Source: Chalara sp. BL73 (Eukaryota; Ascomycota; Leotiomycetes; Helotiales). Taken from it: a stretch of DNA of 64,000 nucleotides. The notes under the pieces are model-generated. The model did no database searches, was not told the origin of the DNA, and saw nothing but the letters and a program-made list of their open reading frames with translations. The translations under genes were made by a program, and so were the position numbers. The stretch is from contig CAKJVC010000014.1 of the NCBI GenBank assembly GCA_918026815.1, positions 372,001 to 436,000 of the forward strand, given 5' to 3'. Shown piece after piece: positions 11,337 through 23,457 of the stretch (positions are counted from its first letter, which is position 1; the number at the start of each line of letters is the position of its first letter).

Positions 11337-13787
11337 TCATAGCCCGTTCTCCTTCTTCTCAGATTGACTGACGGCCGAACTATCGGCTGTGGCGGCTTTC
11401 TCGTCCTCATTGGTGCTGCTGCTGCTAGCGGGATCATCTGTGATCCCCGTGCTGGCAGCCTCGCGTTGCTCCTTGCGAGCAGCGTCGTTGGCATGCAACC
11501 TGGCAATACGAGCTTTGTCATCATCAGCTGAGTCGAGGTGGTACAGAGGTTCAAGTGTGGCGTTTCTCTGGAAGAAAATCCATCGCTTGATGAAGTATCT
11601 GTGAAATGATTAGCTTCAAGGTTGTGGCGGATATGGAGAAGTGACAACTTACGGGACGGCCTTTCCAGTTTGGTACTTGCTGAAGGTGCTGAGTGGCACC
11701 GCGAAGATATAATCTAACTCCTCAAGAGTTCGTTGCTTAGTCTCCGGAACGAAGAAGAATATCATAATCAGAGCTAGTATGTTTGTTCCAGCATAGAAAC
11801 AGAAGACGCCGGTGGTGCCCATAGCCGTCAACATGAGTGGCAAGAACATGGTAAGAACTGCGGCCCAGAAGAGACAGGTGGCGACCGCCCATCCCATACC
11901 CACTTCTCTGTGAGAGAGGGGGAAGACTTCGGCCGAATACGCGAAAGGTACGGGACCTTCACCAGGGGAATAGAAAATGGCGAAGATGTACACAAATAGA
12001 GCGACTAACGCCAAATGAGCCTTGCCTTGTGGAATCAGCGCGCAAAGACCAGCGGCGAGCAGAGTCCACGCCATATTGGGGAAGGTGAACAGGAGCAGCG
12101 CTCGTCGGCCGAAGGTGTCAATCGTGAAAATCGCTGGGAAAGCGAAGACGAAATTAATCACACCGAAGCCAAAAGACGCCCATAGAGCTTGGTAATCAGA
12201 AAATCCGGAATCTTTGAAGATTGAAGAGGAGTAGAAGGCAATGATATTGATTCCACACATTTGTTGTGCGATCATAACTGTGAAAGAAGCAAGCGTGGCC
12301 CGGCGAACTCTGGGGATTGTGAAGAGCTGTGTGAATCGAGTGATGTAATTGTTCTTGAACAGCTCCGCCTCAAGCTCGACTTGAATATAGATCTTGTAAA
12401 GGTCCCGTGCGGCCTGGAGTTGGTTGTTACGCAGTATTTTCAATGACCTGTAAGCATCCCCATATCGCTTCTTCTCTGCAATTGACATTAGTTCATCTTG
12501 CATAAGTGCTTGAAGATAATACTCACTGATATACCATCTGGGAGACTCGGGGCAAAGGTAGATCATTATCATGAGAGGAATCGCTGGGAGAATGGCCGAT
12601 CCAAGTTGTAGACGCCATGTGAGCTTTCCAACATTCACGAGAGCAAGATTAGCTGCATTTCCCAACATAATACCAAAAGCGGTCCACAATTGCCAGGACA
12701 TGACAAGCGCGCCACGGATCGATGCTGGAGAGTTCTCGGCTGCGTAGATAGGGACTGTGGAACCCTTTGAACCCATTCCAATGCCCAGGAGGAGACGGCA
12801 TACCAGCATCTCCTCCCATGTTTGACAAAAAGCAGAACCAAGGACAGGTAGAAAGCAGAAGACCGCGGCAAAGAAAATAGTACCACGGCGTCCAAAGTAG
12901 TGGTTCAAGGGATCAGAGAGCCAGCATCCGAGAAAGGCAGATCCGATATAAGGCCCAGCGTTGACTAAACCGACGAGCAGAGTATCATGGATACTGGTGC
13001 TTCCAATTCCCATGACCGTCGGAAAAGAAAGGTTGGCTCCGTTTGAACCAGTCTGATCCCAACCCTGAACAGCTGCGCCAATAGAGCATGTTGCGATTGT
13101 AAGGTAAAGGGCCTTTGGCTGTCTCCATTTGTGCTCGACTTCACCACGGAGGGCTGCAATCTCTTCCTCAGTGCAAGCATATTCACCCGCTAGGTTTTCG
13201 TAATTCTCCTCGTCTCTGGCAACCAGCGCTCCCTTCTTGAGAAGGAGTACGTCCTCGCTGAGACCATGACGATCGGCAAATTCTGTTACATCCCGCAGCA
13301 GGGTATCGACATCAGTGCCGGCCAGAGGATTTTGAATTCTGTTATTATTCTTATATTAGCCACGCTCTTGAACCATGACAAGCAAACCCGAAGATATCCA
13401 TGCAGCAACAATGTAAGCACGAAAATATAGGCGTCATAATCAGCATATATGCAGATAGGTACGACCGTAACTAATGGTGAGATTCCGATGCGTTGTGGCC
13501 CGAAGAGGTTATGCCTCAACCAATCGGAGAATAGATGACGGGAGTGGCTTTCAGCATCGGGTGGCTGAAACGCGGAAAGATGAAATCAACGACAGTAACT
13601 TACCTTGCTTGAAGATTGGTGTTCAAGTCGACATGTTTGGCATCCCTCTCTTCGTGATGCTGGAGCTCATGCCTAGTAAAATGGGTGATTAGAGTGTGTT
13701 CGAGAGCGTATTTTCATTGAGAAAACCAATTATCAATTCCAGTGGTAGCAGGACTTACTTGTGATCAGTGGTGACCTTTTCCGCCAT
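11337..13787 (-). CDS. MFS sugar transporter (12 TM)
   Basis: Proposed exons 13787-13759, 13672-13604, 13338-11653 and 11598-11337 give 681 aa. The junctions produce the N-terminal block LNTNLQARIQNPLAG, usual in this subfamily. Sugar-porter signatures are present: AAVQGWDQTGSNG in TM1, FGRRG after TM2, GIGMGSKGSTVPIYAAE, PESPRW before the central loop, and PVPFAYSAEVFP and PETKQRTLEELD near the end. About twelve hydrophobic segments are visible. The C-terminal exon adds a hydrophilic tail of about 85 residues rich in Ser, Lys and Glu. Family knowledge says proton-coupled hexose or polyol uptake at the plasma membrane. Adjacency to LRA1 suggests rhamnose or related sugars, but substrate is inference. 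The 265-nt second intron is unusually long here and could hide an alternative exon. Confidence 0.88.
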
Positions 13788-16418
13788 GATGAGCAATAGA
13801 TGAGAAGGCCTAGCTGGTGAAGGTGCTTGAGGACCTCGACAGAAAGTGGGAGGGGAAGGGCTTCATATAAGCACCTGGGGGCAGCAACTCGCAGCTACGC
13901 CGTGTACACTTTGCACATACAGTCCCTTGTTGATCCTATTTCAACTAGCTGTAACTCTCCATTTTTATCCCCACCATGTCCTTCTCCATCACTCCAACCT
14001 GCCCCAGCGTCCAGGCTCGGCGGGTGGCATTGCGGTTCTGGGGTTCTTACGTTGAGGCTGGTCCATGCTGTTGTTGGTCAAATATTACGAGAGCTGTGGG
14101 ACATAGCCTGGGTTTGATGCGGTCATACAGCGCTGATCCAGGCGGCTAACAGGAAAAAGGTTTAAAAGAACGGGTTTGGCACCGGTCTTTTTTACACGCC
14201 AAGCAATATCATCTCATCGAGAAGTCAACCCCATGGGATCTCGGGGTGTTAGCTCGACCCCGTGATTTGATAATGAATGCCCGCCGAGTCGCACTTTAAT
14301 CCATTCACCCTTCTGCCATCCCAGGCTCGCCGAGTGCTTGTCATAATTAAGTTAACTTTTTTGCTACTTAGTTGGATTTCTACTACTGTACTAAAATGCC
14401 GCAAGATGTGTGATCTGTGAAGAGCTGTGAAACAATGGAACCGATAAAAGAGAGGTTTTCCTTGTATGAAAACCTGAATCCGATACAAGCTTTGTCAGTT
14501 TTATTCTTCTAGACTCTCTGGGACGTGAGAGAGTCGACCTTATCTTTCTTAGAATAGAGTTTACTATCGTTACAGAATCATGTGAATGAAAGAAGAGCCT
14601 TTTGCTCAGCAGATATCCAAAGCAACCTAACTGCATGGAATAATGTGCAATCCCCATTTACCTTGCTGCTTCTAAAGAGGCACAGTGCTACTAGCCACAG
14701 CCTGGACAGCAAGTTCTCAGTTGAGGAATTCCCAGCTTCGGACGCGCCGCAGTTTAGTCCCTTTATTAGCGGCTGCTCGGCCTCGCATCGGGGTTGGAGA
14801 GGTGAATGAAGTGTTTTTCGCCTACAGCCAAACGAGTGCAGATCGTTCCCTGTTGGCACCCACTGCTACAAGAAACTTCCAAGCACGCGGGAATCCTCGC
14901 CAAATCTTGAACCCAAGGCCCAAGCAAAGCCGTTGAAAATCACGATGATGCTTATGAATGCTTGTTGAACTATTGAACAGACCTTCGTTCCTTGGGCGGA
15001 CCGGGGGCGGGGCGAGCATATATCGTTCATCCGAAAACTCAGAGTAGATAAAAAGATCGAAGGAGGTTATTTCTAGGTATTGATGAGGCGAAAACTTGTG
15101 GCTGCATTTCCGGCAGCCTTCCTCGTCATCATGCTGGCCACACCCCCGTCCAGTGACATGGCACCCCTGGCGCTCTAGGTGAGGAGCTTATCCCAGGTAT
15201 TTATGTGGTGTGTTGCCAAGACAACCCATCCTCGAATGACAGCCATTGTCCTACACAGACATCTTACCAACAAAAGTAAATCATTAATCCGCCATGTTGA
15301 CGCTTGAGTATAGATCTGCAAAGGTAGCAGGATATCATGACTCAGGGGGACATCAATTAAATAATGGTCTAGGAATTGTTGACCCTGTTCCCGATTATAT
15401 GTCAGCCCAAGAACTTGTCAAGAGGTTGACAAGAACTTCCCCTCATTCCCATACTTGGCTATCAATCAATATAATGTAAGCGCTTAATATTACTAAAGTC
15501 ATGAGATTATAAATTACCGAAGTTGAAGATCGAAAATATTAAAATGGCTATACAATTTTGTATTAGAGTATGTAGATAGTTTCTGCTGAAAACCCACAGA
15601 CTTTCGTATAAAGCAACTAGTACCCAGACCGCTCTTATTGCCTTTACGTGAACAGTAGGTCGGTTGTTTGCCGTGTCCACTATTTTGATATCCGTGAATG
15701 AACGCTAAGGTTCTCTGTGTCAACATGACACCCCATAAATGCCTCTTTTGTGTGAAGTGAACTAGAGAAACTGACAGATCCAGGAGCCCCAAGCAATAAG
15801 CAGTCTTGTGCCAACCACCCGACCAGTTCGTGCATACGATTGATTACGAGCAAGAGGGATTGATTCAAGATGCGAAGATGAGAGGCGCTTGGAATACATG
15901 AATAGAGATGCTCATTAAGTGCGTAGACACCACGCTTTCAATATCCGAACTCCACCATGGAAAATATTTGGAAATACAGAATTTGCAAAGGGGCTGGAGA
16001 GGTTCTCATGGGGTTTTGATGCTAGAAGGGAAAAGGATAAGGAAGGAAGGAGGAAACCTAACCATCCACTGATTGTGGCGTCACATTCAAATGCAATCCC
16101 AAATTTTGGCCGCCACGCTCATAAGATCAATCTCTAATAAATCGGTATGCATTGGAATGCCGAAGGTCAGAAGTAATATGTTCTACGGTAGGTCAAATTC
16201 TTGTTCCTTACAAATAGTTGAGGTCGCAGGGTAGACAATCTCTGCTATCATTTGGGTTCATCCACAGGAAGCCGTCGTCACCACACCTTACACAGTTGCA
16301 GAAACAAAATAGCTAAAATAATTGGCTACATTTATTCTCGCTAGACTTAAATGGCCCTTCCCACTCCAACTATCAAAAAATTCTACTCGTGACATTATTT
16401 TTCTGTTTATAGATATTC
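13788..16418. other. Long intergenic region, no gene seen
   Basis: About 2.6 kb between the transporter promoter and the calpain 3' end. The first few hundred bases are the transporter's upstream region. Several frames of 60-95 codons occur on both strands, overlap each other, and show no domains or plausible splice partners. I see no tRNA-like fold or repeat. Confidence 0.5.
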
Positions 16419-19400
16419 TCAGACGACAACAATTGACCCTTCGCTCTCGACATCTGCTTTGGTAGAACCTTCCTTAGGTTCTCCTTTAGACTCAGGCACA
16501 CTAAGGTCGATACCCTTTGTCGCATCGACAGCGCTGTCATCGACATCTAGCCTACTTTCCGCTTTCTCGTCTTCTTTCTCCTCGTCCTTCAGGTCCTCCG
16601 ACATCCTGCGACGGACCACTTTCACAGAAACCGCGCTGCCTTTGGAGTATATTCGCAAGCCCACAACAGCTACCGCATTCCATGGGTCTCGCTGGAACTC
16701 GTCATCCTCATCATCATTGTTTGAAGGCGGAGGTGCGTTCTTAGCTGCCTCTTTCGCCTCTGCAATAGCATCCTCGATAACCGCAGATGATATATCTGAG
16801 ACAACGGATTCGAGATCTGAGAGGTCATCATCGTCATCGTCATCGTTGTCAAAACCGAACAAGTTCACTGGGGGTGCTGGGATACTCTGGGGCTCTTCCT
16901 TATCCTCATCCTTGCTAGTTGATTCACTCGTGGCAGGTGCAGTCTCATCCTTTTTGGGATCAGATACCGGCAGCGCGGCGGCCTTGCTTTCTCCAGAACT
17001 AGGAGTTATGGAGGCGTTGGTTTCGTTGCCCTCTTCTGCAGCTGCTGTTATATCGAGCGATCCTGCAGGATCGGACTTCTCGAGTCTTGAGGCCGCCGTA
17101 GATTTAATCCCAACATCGATATGCTCTTGCGAGGTTGTCTGAGACCCAGCTTGCTCTGTTTTCTTTTCCACAAGCTCCTTCTTTTCCGCAAGCTCCTTCT
17201 TTTCCGCAAGCTCCTTCTTTTCCGCAAGCTCCTTCTTTTCCGCAAGCTCCTTCTTTTCCGCAAGCTCCTTCTTTTCCGCAAGCTCTTTTTCCTTCTCAGC
17301 CCGTTTTGCAGCCTTCGCTTTCGCTTTAGCCTTACGCTTCTCAGCAGCGGCTCTTTGCTTTCGAAGTTCCCTGTTTTCCATATGCTTGCGTTTCTTCTTT
17401 TCCTTCATCAATTTTTCTTTGAACTCTTTCTTCTCTTTGGCCTCTTGCTTCTCCTCCAACCTCTTCCTAAGCTTCTTCTCCTCATGAGTCTCCCGAATTT
17501 GACCCTTAGCATGTGCTAAATCATAGGATAATCCTATCCTAATTAACTTGTCACGCCGGTCCTTCGCATTGTTACGGACAACGTCCTCTACAGGCAGAAG
17601 TCCACTTCTCTTCTCTGCCTCAACTTTTACTAGCACATGGTACTCGCCAGGATCCAGCTCCAATTCTGCCGTGACAGATCTGCTCATCCAATAATTACCA
17701 TGGCTTCGAACGATGTACTCTTCTTCCCCAGATTTATGAACTCTAAAGCTCAATTTGAACTGATACTGGCCGCCAAGTCCGCAAAAATATCGGCCATCGA
17801 GCTTCATACATTAGCAGATTGTTCTTTCCGAATATCAAATTACTTACCTGAGATAAAACAAGTACAATAGGCGCCTTCTTTTCCACCGTGAACGCAAATT
17901 TGGTACTATGGTAGTCTGTAGACCAGGACACTTCCAACTGTGTCCATTGTTGGGTGACTTTCCATTCATCATCAAAGAGCCGGGTTCGGTCGAAAGTTTG
18001 ATACTTCTTCAGGAGATCTTCGTAAGACATCCAGAATGCACCATCATCTCCGAAACGATGATCTAGTTTTTGCATCCATTCCGGTGTCCATTCTTTGCTG
18101 CCATCGCCTGAATGTGTCAGCAGGTATGTAGCATTGACGACAAAATGTGGGACGTACTCCATGCTCCTTTCCACTCGTACGTTCCCCATGGATTTCTGAG
18201 CAGAACAAGTCTTTTGCCATCAATCTCAACAGCCCTCATGATAGAGTATGCATGTCCCTCGATAATGCCTTTGCGCTCACCCCATGGGCCCCAGAATATT
18301 CCTGCAGCGCAACCAAATAGAAAGTCCTTATTGACCTTCAAGAGCTCCTCTTTCCAGAAGTACTCCTTGTCAAGGATATCTGAACTGAAGATCTCGGTTG
18401 TCACTCCTCCCGTCAGATCCTCGATAGCTTCACCGGTGAATCCACCTTCAATGGCCTCGTAATCACCATGTGCCTTGGCAAAGGCTTTCTCCAGAAGTGG
18501 CAACCACGTCTCGTTGGGATCTTCGCACTGGGCAAAGTACAATGCGCTTGAACCGGACTACATCTATCAATAGCTGAATCAATGACATGACGGTTGTAAA
18601 TACCTGATAAATTTTTTGATAATCCTCTTCTGAGTTGATACGCTGGTGATCGTCGATCAAATTCCGTTCCACCCAGCTCTCATCGTAATCTGGCTTTATC
18701 AAGAATAACTTGTCATCAATAATCTCACTCACCCATTCGCCATCACGGTAAATCACGAAACCATAAACACCAACATTTTCGTCTCTAGCCACGCAAACTT
18801 TCTCGATCAAGCCTTGCTTATTGGCCAAAGTTGAAAGTGCGGCCAGGAACCAACAGTCTCCGTCCGCACCTTGTCGAATATCTTCGGCAGCTGCACCGCC
18901 TTTGTAGAACTCTGGTTGTTCGAAAATATCTCCAACTCTCTTTACAGAGCCAGGAGAAAATCTGGGTTCGTAGTCGGACGTATCCTTGAGTGATGTAAGG
19001 GTGTTGTTAATGCCCCATTTCAAGTCAAACTCAATGTCAAAATGTGGATCGCGATATTTTTGATTGACTCGACGACACTCTTTCACGATCCTCGCCACCT
19101 TATCCTTGCAGGTCTTTGCCGCTTCTTCGTAGGATGCTACTGCGTTTTCTCCTGGGATGACCAATTTTTTGCTTGCGCCTACTTTCTTCGCATAGTTGTT
19201 CTTCGGCAGAATTGTGGAAGCTCTAGAGAATACATGGTTAGCAGCTTCACATTGGCACAGTAACTGATTGTAGGAAGTGGCTCACCTTCCTGGAGTCTTG
19301 CTATCAAATTTACTCCAAAATTCGTTTATGCTGTCTTGCGGCGACTGCTTTTTCTTCTTTGAAGCTGGCACTGCTGGTGTGAATAGAATTTGTCCATCTC

Positions 19401-19527
19401 TAGCATTTTGAAGTCCTGACTGGGAAGACCCTGAGGAACTGTCGTCATTGCTATCCATGTTCCCTCTTACTCCTGCTCCCTTGATATTCCCCTTCAAGCC
19501 TCGAGCCTTGTTAATATACGATAGCAT
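16419..19527 (-). CDS. Calpain-like cysteine protease with Lys/Glu repeat tail
   Basis: Five exons (19527-19286, 19222-18604, 18557-18158, 18107-17848, 17801-16419) with introns of 46-63 nt give 967 aa. The calpain core is clear: Cys204 in GADGDCWFLAAL, His389 in EGHAYSIMRAV, Asn409 in LRNPWG. All three triad residues are intact, so activity is expected. A C2-like domain follows (WSTDYHSTKFAFTVEKKAP onward). Then comes a highly charged region with seven ELAEKK-type hexapeptides, an acidic stretch (DNDDDDDDDLSD) and a conserved-looking block near the end (DPWNAVAVVGLRIYSKG). Calpains cleave cytosolic substrates in limited fashion, often calcium-dependently. It lacks the usual length and MIT domain of PalB/Rim13, so it is probably another fungal calpain. 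Start choice: Met at 19527; a second Met at 19458 is also possible. Confidence 0.87.
17167..17292 (-). repeat. 18-bp tandem repeat coding ELAEKK
   Basis: About seven head-to-tail copies of an 18-bp unit (plus-strand unit TCCGCAAGCTCCTTCTTT). Middle copies are identical and edge copies vary; one edge copy codes ELVEKK. The unit is a multiple of three, so copy changes keep the calpain frame open. Confidence 0.95.
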
Positions 19528-20052
19528 ACTATCAGGAAATAATGTGCACCTTCGTTCAGTTGTGCTTCCTGTTAGACAGAAAGGATGATAACAAAGATCT
19601 AAGGAGAAAGGGGTGAACGTTTGAGAATCCAACATTTATACAACCAACAACTCACCAACCTACATGCAGGTAATGCTCCTATGCGGCGTAGAATGTTCAA
19701 ATAACCGCCGGGCCTTGACCTCTCTACAGCTCGGGCTGCGGCTGAACATACGGCTAGCATTTCCCATGTTGATGTCCAATAATGATGGATAGTTTTTCTC
19801 CTTCAAGTTACATGTTAGGAGGCTTGGGAGTATGATTAGAATGAAGCTCAGGAAACAGCCCCCAATTTTGATGGATCCTGCAGATGCTGACGGCTTGGCA
19901 CACCGTGATTTGTTGGACTCAGGCTCATACAGGGCATCCCTGCAGTACGTAAGCAGAAAACACATGGCTGGTGGGGCAAAAGAGTACCTTTTGGACTTAC
20001 TTGCAATCTCAAGATTCGAATACCAGACACCTGCAATCTAGGCGTCGGTGCA
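19528..20052. other. Divergent promoter region, calpain/TFB5
   Basis: About 525 nt between the divergent starts of the calpain and TFB5 genes. It must hold both promoters; I identify no specific element. Confidence 0.55.
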
Positions 20053-20374
20053 ATGCCTCGAGCTATCAGAGGTAAAAGACACTCTATGCTTAGAAACTAA
20101 GTATCGAAAAATAACACATAGCAGGTGTACTTGTGGAGTGTGACCCTTCAATAAAGGCTATCATCCTCAAGATCGATGCCGAGGAGAATGCTTTCATTGT
20201 GGAGGATCTTGATGAGCAGCGTCTCGTAATCAAAGAAAATATGGTCGCCCTACTGAAGATGCGGCTAGACGATGTGAGTTACGGGCTTTTTCGGAGTTGC
20301 TCTGTTACTAAAACTTACAGGTGCTGAAGGAGACCCTTCAGGAGCCTGAAGCTTCTGGATCGGACGCTGATTGA
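20053..20374 (+). CDS. TFB5: TFIIH core subunit TFB5 (TTDA/p8)
   Basis: Three small exons, 20053-20071, 20125-20273 and 20321-20374, with introns of 53 and 47 nt, encode 73 aa. The protein begins MPRAIRGVLVECDPSIKAII and continues with the family pattern of acidic and hydrophobic residues (FIVEDLDEQRLVIKE, LLKMRLDDVLKE). Length and sequence fit TFB5/GTF2H5, the smallest TFIIH subunit, which stabilises the complex and stimulates XPB/Ssl2 in nucleotide excision repair and transcription. The first exon is only 19 nt, so automated gene callers could miss it. The last residues (ASGSDAD) are a short acidic tail not needed in the family. The calpain gene upstream is divergent. Confidence 0.93.
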
Positions 20375-21212
20375 AAGAGCAAGGTCTTTTTTACAATGAG
20401 AGGCATGCATGCTCCTTCTTTCGAGATCCAGGAATGCGTTATGAAGATTTGGTAGAGCTAGATCGGCTGGCGTTGTTTTGACTCTGCGTTGCCTTCAAGC
20501 TATGCACACTTCCGTGGCCTCCTCTAAGCATGCCATCCTAATGCTCATTACTGTGATATAGAGTAATATTTTATACATATCTTTGCCTCACATGTGGTTC
20601 CTTCCTTTTCCAGTATTAAAATTCAACTATGATTTTGCGGTAGGTTAAGTACGGAGGTCAATCTACCAGATAGACCTCCGTTGTCCAAAGGGCTTTTCAG
20701 CTGTAATACCTTTCAAAATGATAATTTTAGCCAAACCAGACAAGGATCAAGCTATTAAAATCGCCTACAAAGAGTCTTAACAGCGAAAGACAGGATTTAG
20801 GGAAGTATCAGTCAATGTTTCCATCAGCAGCTTGGATCCGAATGGGTCTTAGTCATGCCAGCCGGAGACCGGCGGCCGTGATCCTGCGATGGATAGACAA
20901 AGGAAGTTTCCCCATCTTTGTATTTGCACTTGTAGCTTATCCTACTTCATGGTATACTGCTCATTTGAGATTGTCAGGATCCAGAAAAAATTCATATCTC
21001 TGAGACTTACTATCATTAATAGGTCCATCGAGCCAACCGACAAACGGGAATTCACTTTCTTGCTGATCTGCTGTAGTTGAAACTGGACTCGCCAAGTAGG
21101 ACCCCGCCATAGGCATTGCACCCCACCTTGACGGAACTTGCATATAAACAAGATATTTAGTGAACGGGAGAGTTCAAATCTTCTCAAATAAATTACTTAC
21201 TTAAAGCACAAA
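20375..21212. other. Intergenic region with a hairpin
   Basis: About 840 nt between TFB5 and the deaminase gene, both plus strand. It contains the inverted repeat at 20651-20681. No coding exon is supported. Confidence 0.55.
20651..20681. repeat. Short inverted repeat (9-bp stem)
   Basis: ACGGAGGTC at 20651-20659 is perfectly complementary to GACCTCCGT at 20673-20681, with a 13-nt AT-rich loop that is itself partly palindromic. It lies about 280 nt after the TFB5 stop. No T-run makes it a known terminator type; function unknown. Confidence 0.7.
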
Positions 21213-23457
21213 ATGAGCCATCCCCGGGTATCTGAGTTAGGGTGGCCTACTACTCTACCAGAAGAAGATTGGGAGGAGATTCGTCAAGGAGTACCTACGA
21301 CCGACGACCCGTTCATACGCAAGTATATGGAAGGACAAGCTGCTTTGATTGCCCAAGAAAAGAAGCAGCGCAGTGGTAGGCGAAGCTTTTCAAAATCTGA
21401 GGCTAGGCTAATATTTCTGGTAAGACTATGCATTTCGAAACTCCCTGTCTCCAATCGCAAAAGAAGCCTGCGAGATCGTTAATCGCATCCGGGAAGAAGA
21501 GAAGAAGACAATATGGACGGCAGAATTTGAAGATGCGCTGGCTCAAGAGACAGGTGTCAACATATACCCCGGAATGATGTTTGGTTTGGCAAAAAATCGC
21601 ATGGAGACAACCAAGTTGTGGCAAATTGTGAGGAGGATGCCCAAAGGAGCATTACTCCACGCCCACTTCGATGCTCTGGTGGACCAGGAATTCTTATTTG
21701 ATACCCTGTTATCCACCCCTGGCATGCATATATACTGTTCTACACCAATATCAACGCCACATGAGCTTGAAATTGCACCCGTTAAATTTCGATATATGAA
21801 CGATGAGCATGGTATTCCACATTCTATGCTTTTCAGCGTCAAAGATTCACTAAGGAAAATATAGTAAATGAGAAATCAATTTGGAGCTCCGAATATGTTC
21901 CCAACACCCCAGTATTACTCACAGAAGCTGTTGCGAATTTCCCAAATGGGGGAAAGGCCGGATTTTTGAGCTGGCTGAGCTCTCGCTGCACCATCACGGA
22001 GACAGAGTCTATCGAGCATCATCACGGAGTTGATGCGGTATGGAGAAAGTTTCAATCCGTATTTGTTATATTGAGTACAATCGTTTTCTATGAGCCAATC
22101 TTCAAGAAGGTTAGTTCACTAAACAGTGGTTTGGCTTGGGTTTAGAGCTCATTTAAACTAGTTTATGATAAGGATGTTACAGCAATTGCTCGCAGACGGG
22201 GTAAAATGGGTTGATGTGAGGCTTGCATTTGCATTTCATTATTTCAAAGAAGGGTCCGAAGAAGCAGAAAGCTCATATGATCGAATGTTTCAAATCTTCG
22301 GTGAATCAATTGAGAGCTTCAAGGCATCCGAGGAAGGAAAGAACTTTTGGGGCTGTCGAATGATATGGACTGGCCTCAGAGCCTTGGACACAAGAAAGAT
22401 AATCGAGGATATGGACGCGTGTATTGCTATCAAGGTATTGACGTCCATCACCCACGATCCATCTCTAGGTTCTTTATCTTGACACTTCCACCAAAAATTG
22501 CTCGCTAACTTTATCCCAATAGTTAGCATATCCCCATCTGATTAGTGGTTATGATCTAGTAGGTCAGGGAGGATGCAGGTCGACCATTGAAAGACCTGAT
22601 ACCAGAATTATTCTGGTTTAGGAAGCAATGTGCAACTGAAGGTGTTGTAAGTCGAACCCGAAGAGCATGAATTACTGCTTCGAATCGTGTCTTTTTATTG
22701 GTAAGGTTTAACTTGGAGACACGCTGACCTGATTTTTGAATCTAGGAGATCCCATTTTTCTTTCATGCAGGCGAATGCTTAGGTGATGGCAATGATACAG
22801 ACCAAAACCTGTTTGATGCTGTCCTCCTTGGTACTCGAAGAATTGGACGTAAGTACTATTTGAGTGACCTTCTCCCCTCCATTACCTATTCTGCTATCTT
22901 CTATTCTTGTGCGGCTAGAATAATATTTTAAGCAATTACTGACCTAATCATATTAAGATGGATATTCGCTTTATAAACACCCACTTCTGATCGACATGGT
23001 CAAGGAGAAGAAAATACTTGTTGAGAGTTGCCCGATATCTAACGAGATTCTTCGATTGTGTGCTTCGGTCCTTTCTCACCCTTTGCCAGCACTACTCGCC
23101 CGTGGAGTCTCCTGCTCACTCTCGAATGACGATCCATCAATACTTGGGCAAGGCGTGAACGGAATGAGTCATGACTTCTGGCAGGCGCTACAAGGTTGGG
23201 ATAATCTTGGACTCGCTGGCCTAGGGTCACTCGCAGAGAATAGTGTACGCTGGGCAGCGTTTGAAGATCAAACATCTGCGGCCTGGCTCCACGATATCAA
23301 AGAGGCATCCCTGGGAAGTGGTGTTCGAGCAGAGAGGCTAAAGCAATGGTCCATTGAATGGGAGCAGTTTTGCTTATGGGTCGTTACCGAGTATGGAGAT
23401 GATGGGGAGAGTATCAGGAAAATAAGAGAGGAGACAAGCTTTGATGTCCAAGACTAA
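21213..23457 (+). CDS. ADGF/CECR1-type adenosine deaminase, frameshifted
   Basis: Seven exons are proposed: 21213-21375, 21425-21811, 21865-22109, 22162-22434, 22523-22646, 22746-22848 and 22958-23457. Without the lesion they would encode 597 aa. The metal and catalytic motifs of adenosine-deaminase-related growth factors are present: HAHFDA, FFFHAGE, RRIGHGYSLYKHP and LSNDDPS. The family deaminates adenosine to inosine. Exon 5 is one base too long: the conserved VGQED motif is broken by one extra G in the run 22567-22569. This would cause early termination. Everything before and after is intact, so this is either a very recent loss of function or a sequencing or assembly indel. An alternative acceptor at about 22562 would restore frame but delete the conserved block before it. 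No signal peptide is evident. Confidence 0.82.

Noticed and set aside
14578..14936. Overlapping 75-93 codon frames on both strands
   Set aside because: Mutually overlapping, no domains, no supporting splice structure.
17121..17519. Open plus-strand frame across the calpain repeat
   Set aside because: It is the antisense of the 18-bp repeat and Lys/Glu-rich tail; repeats keep all frames open.
22562..22646. Alternative exon 5 of the deaminase starting at 22563
   Set aside because: It would restore the frame but delete the conserved block ending VGQ, so a simple one-base insertion explains the data better.
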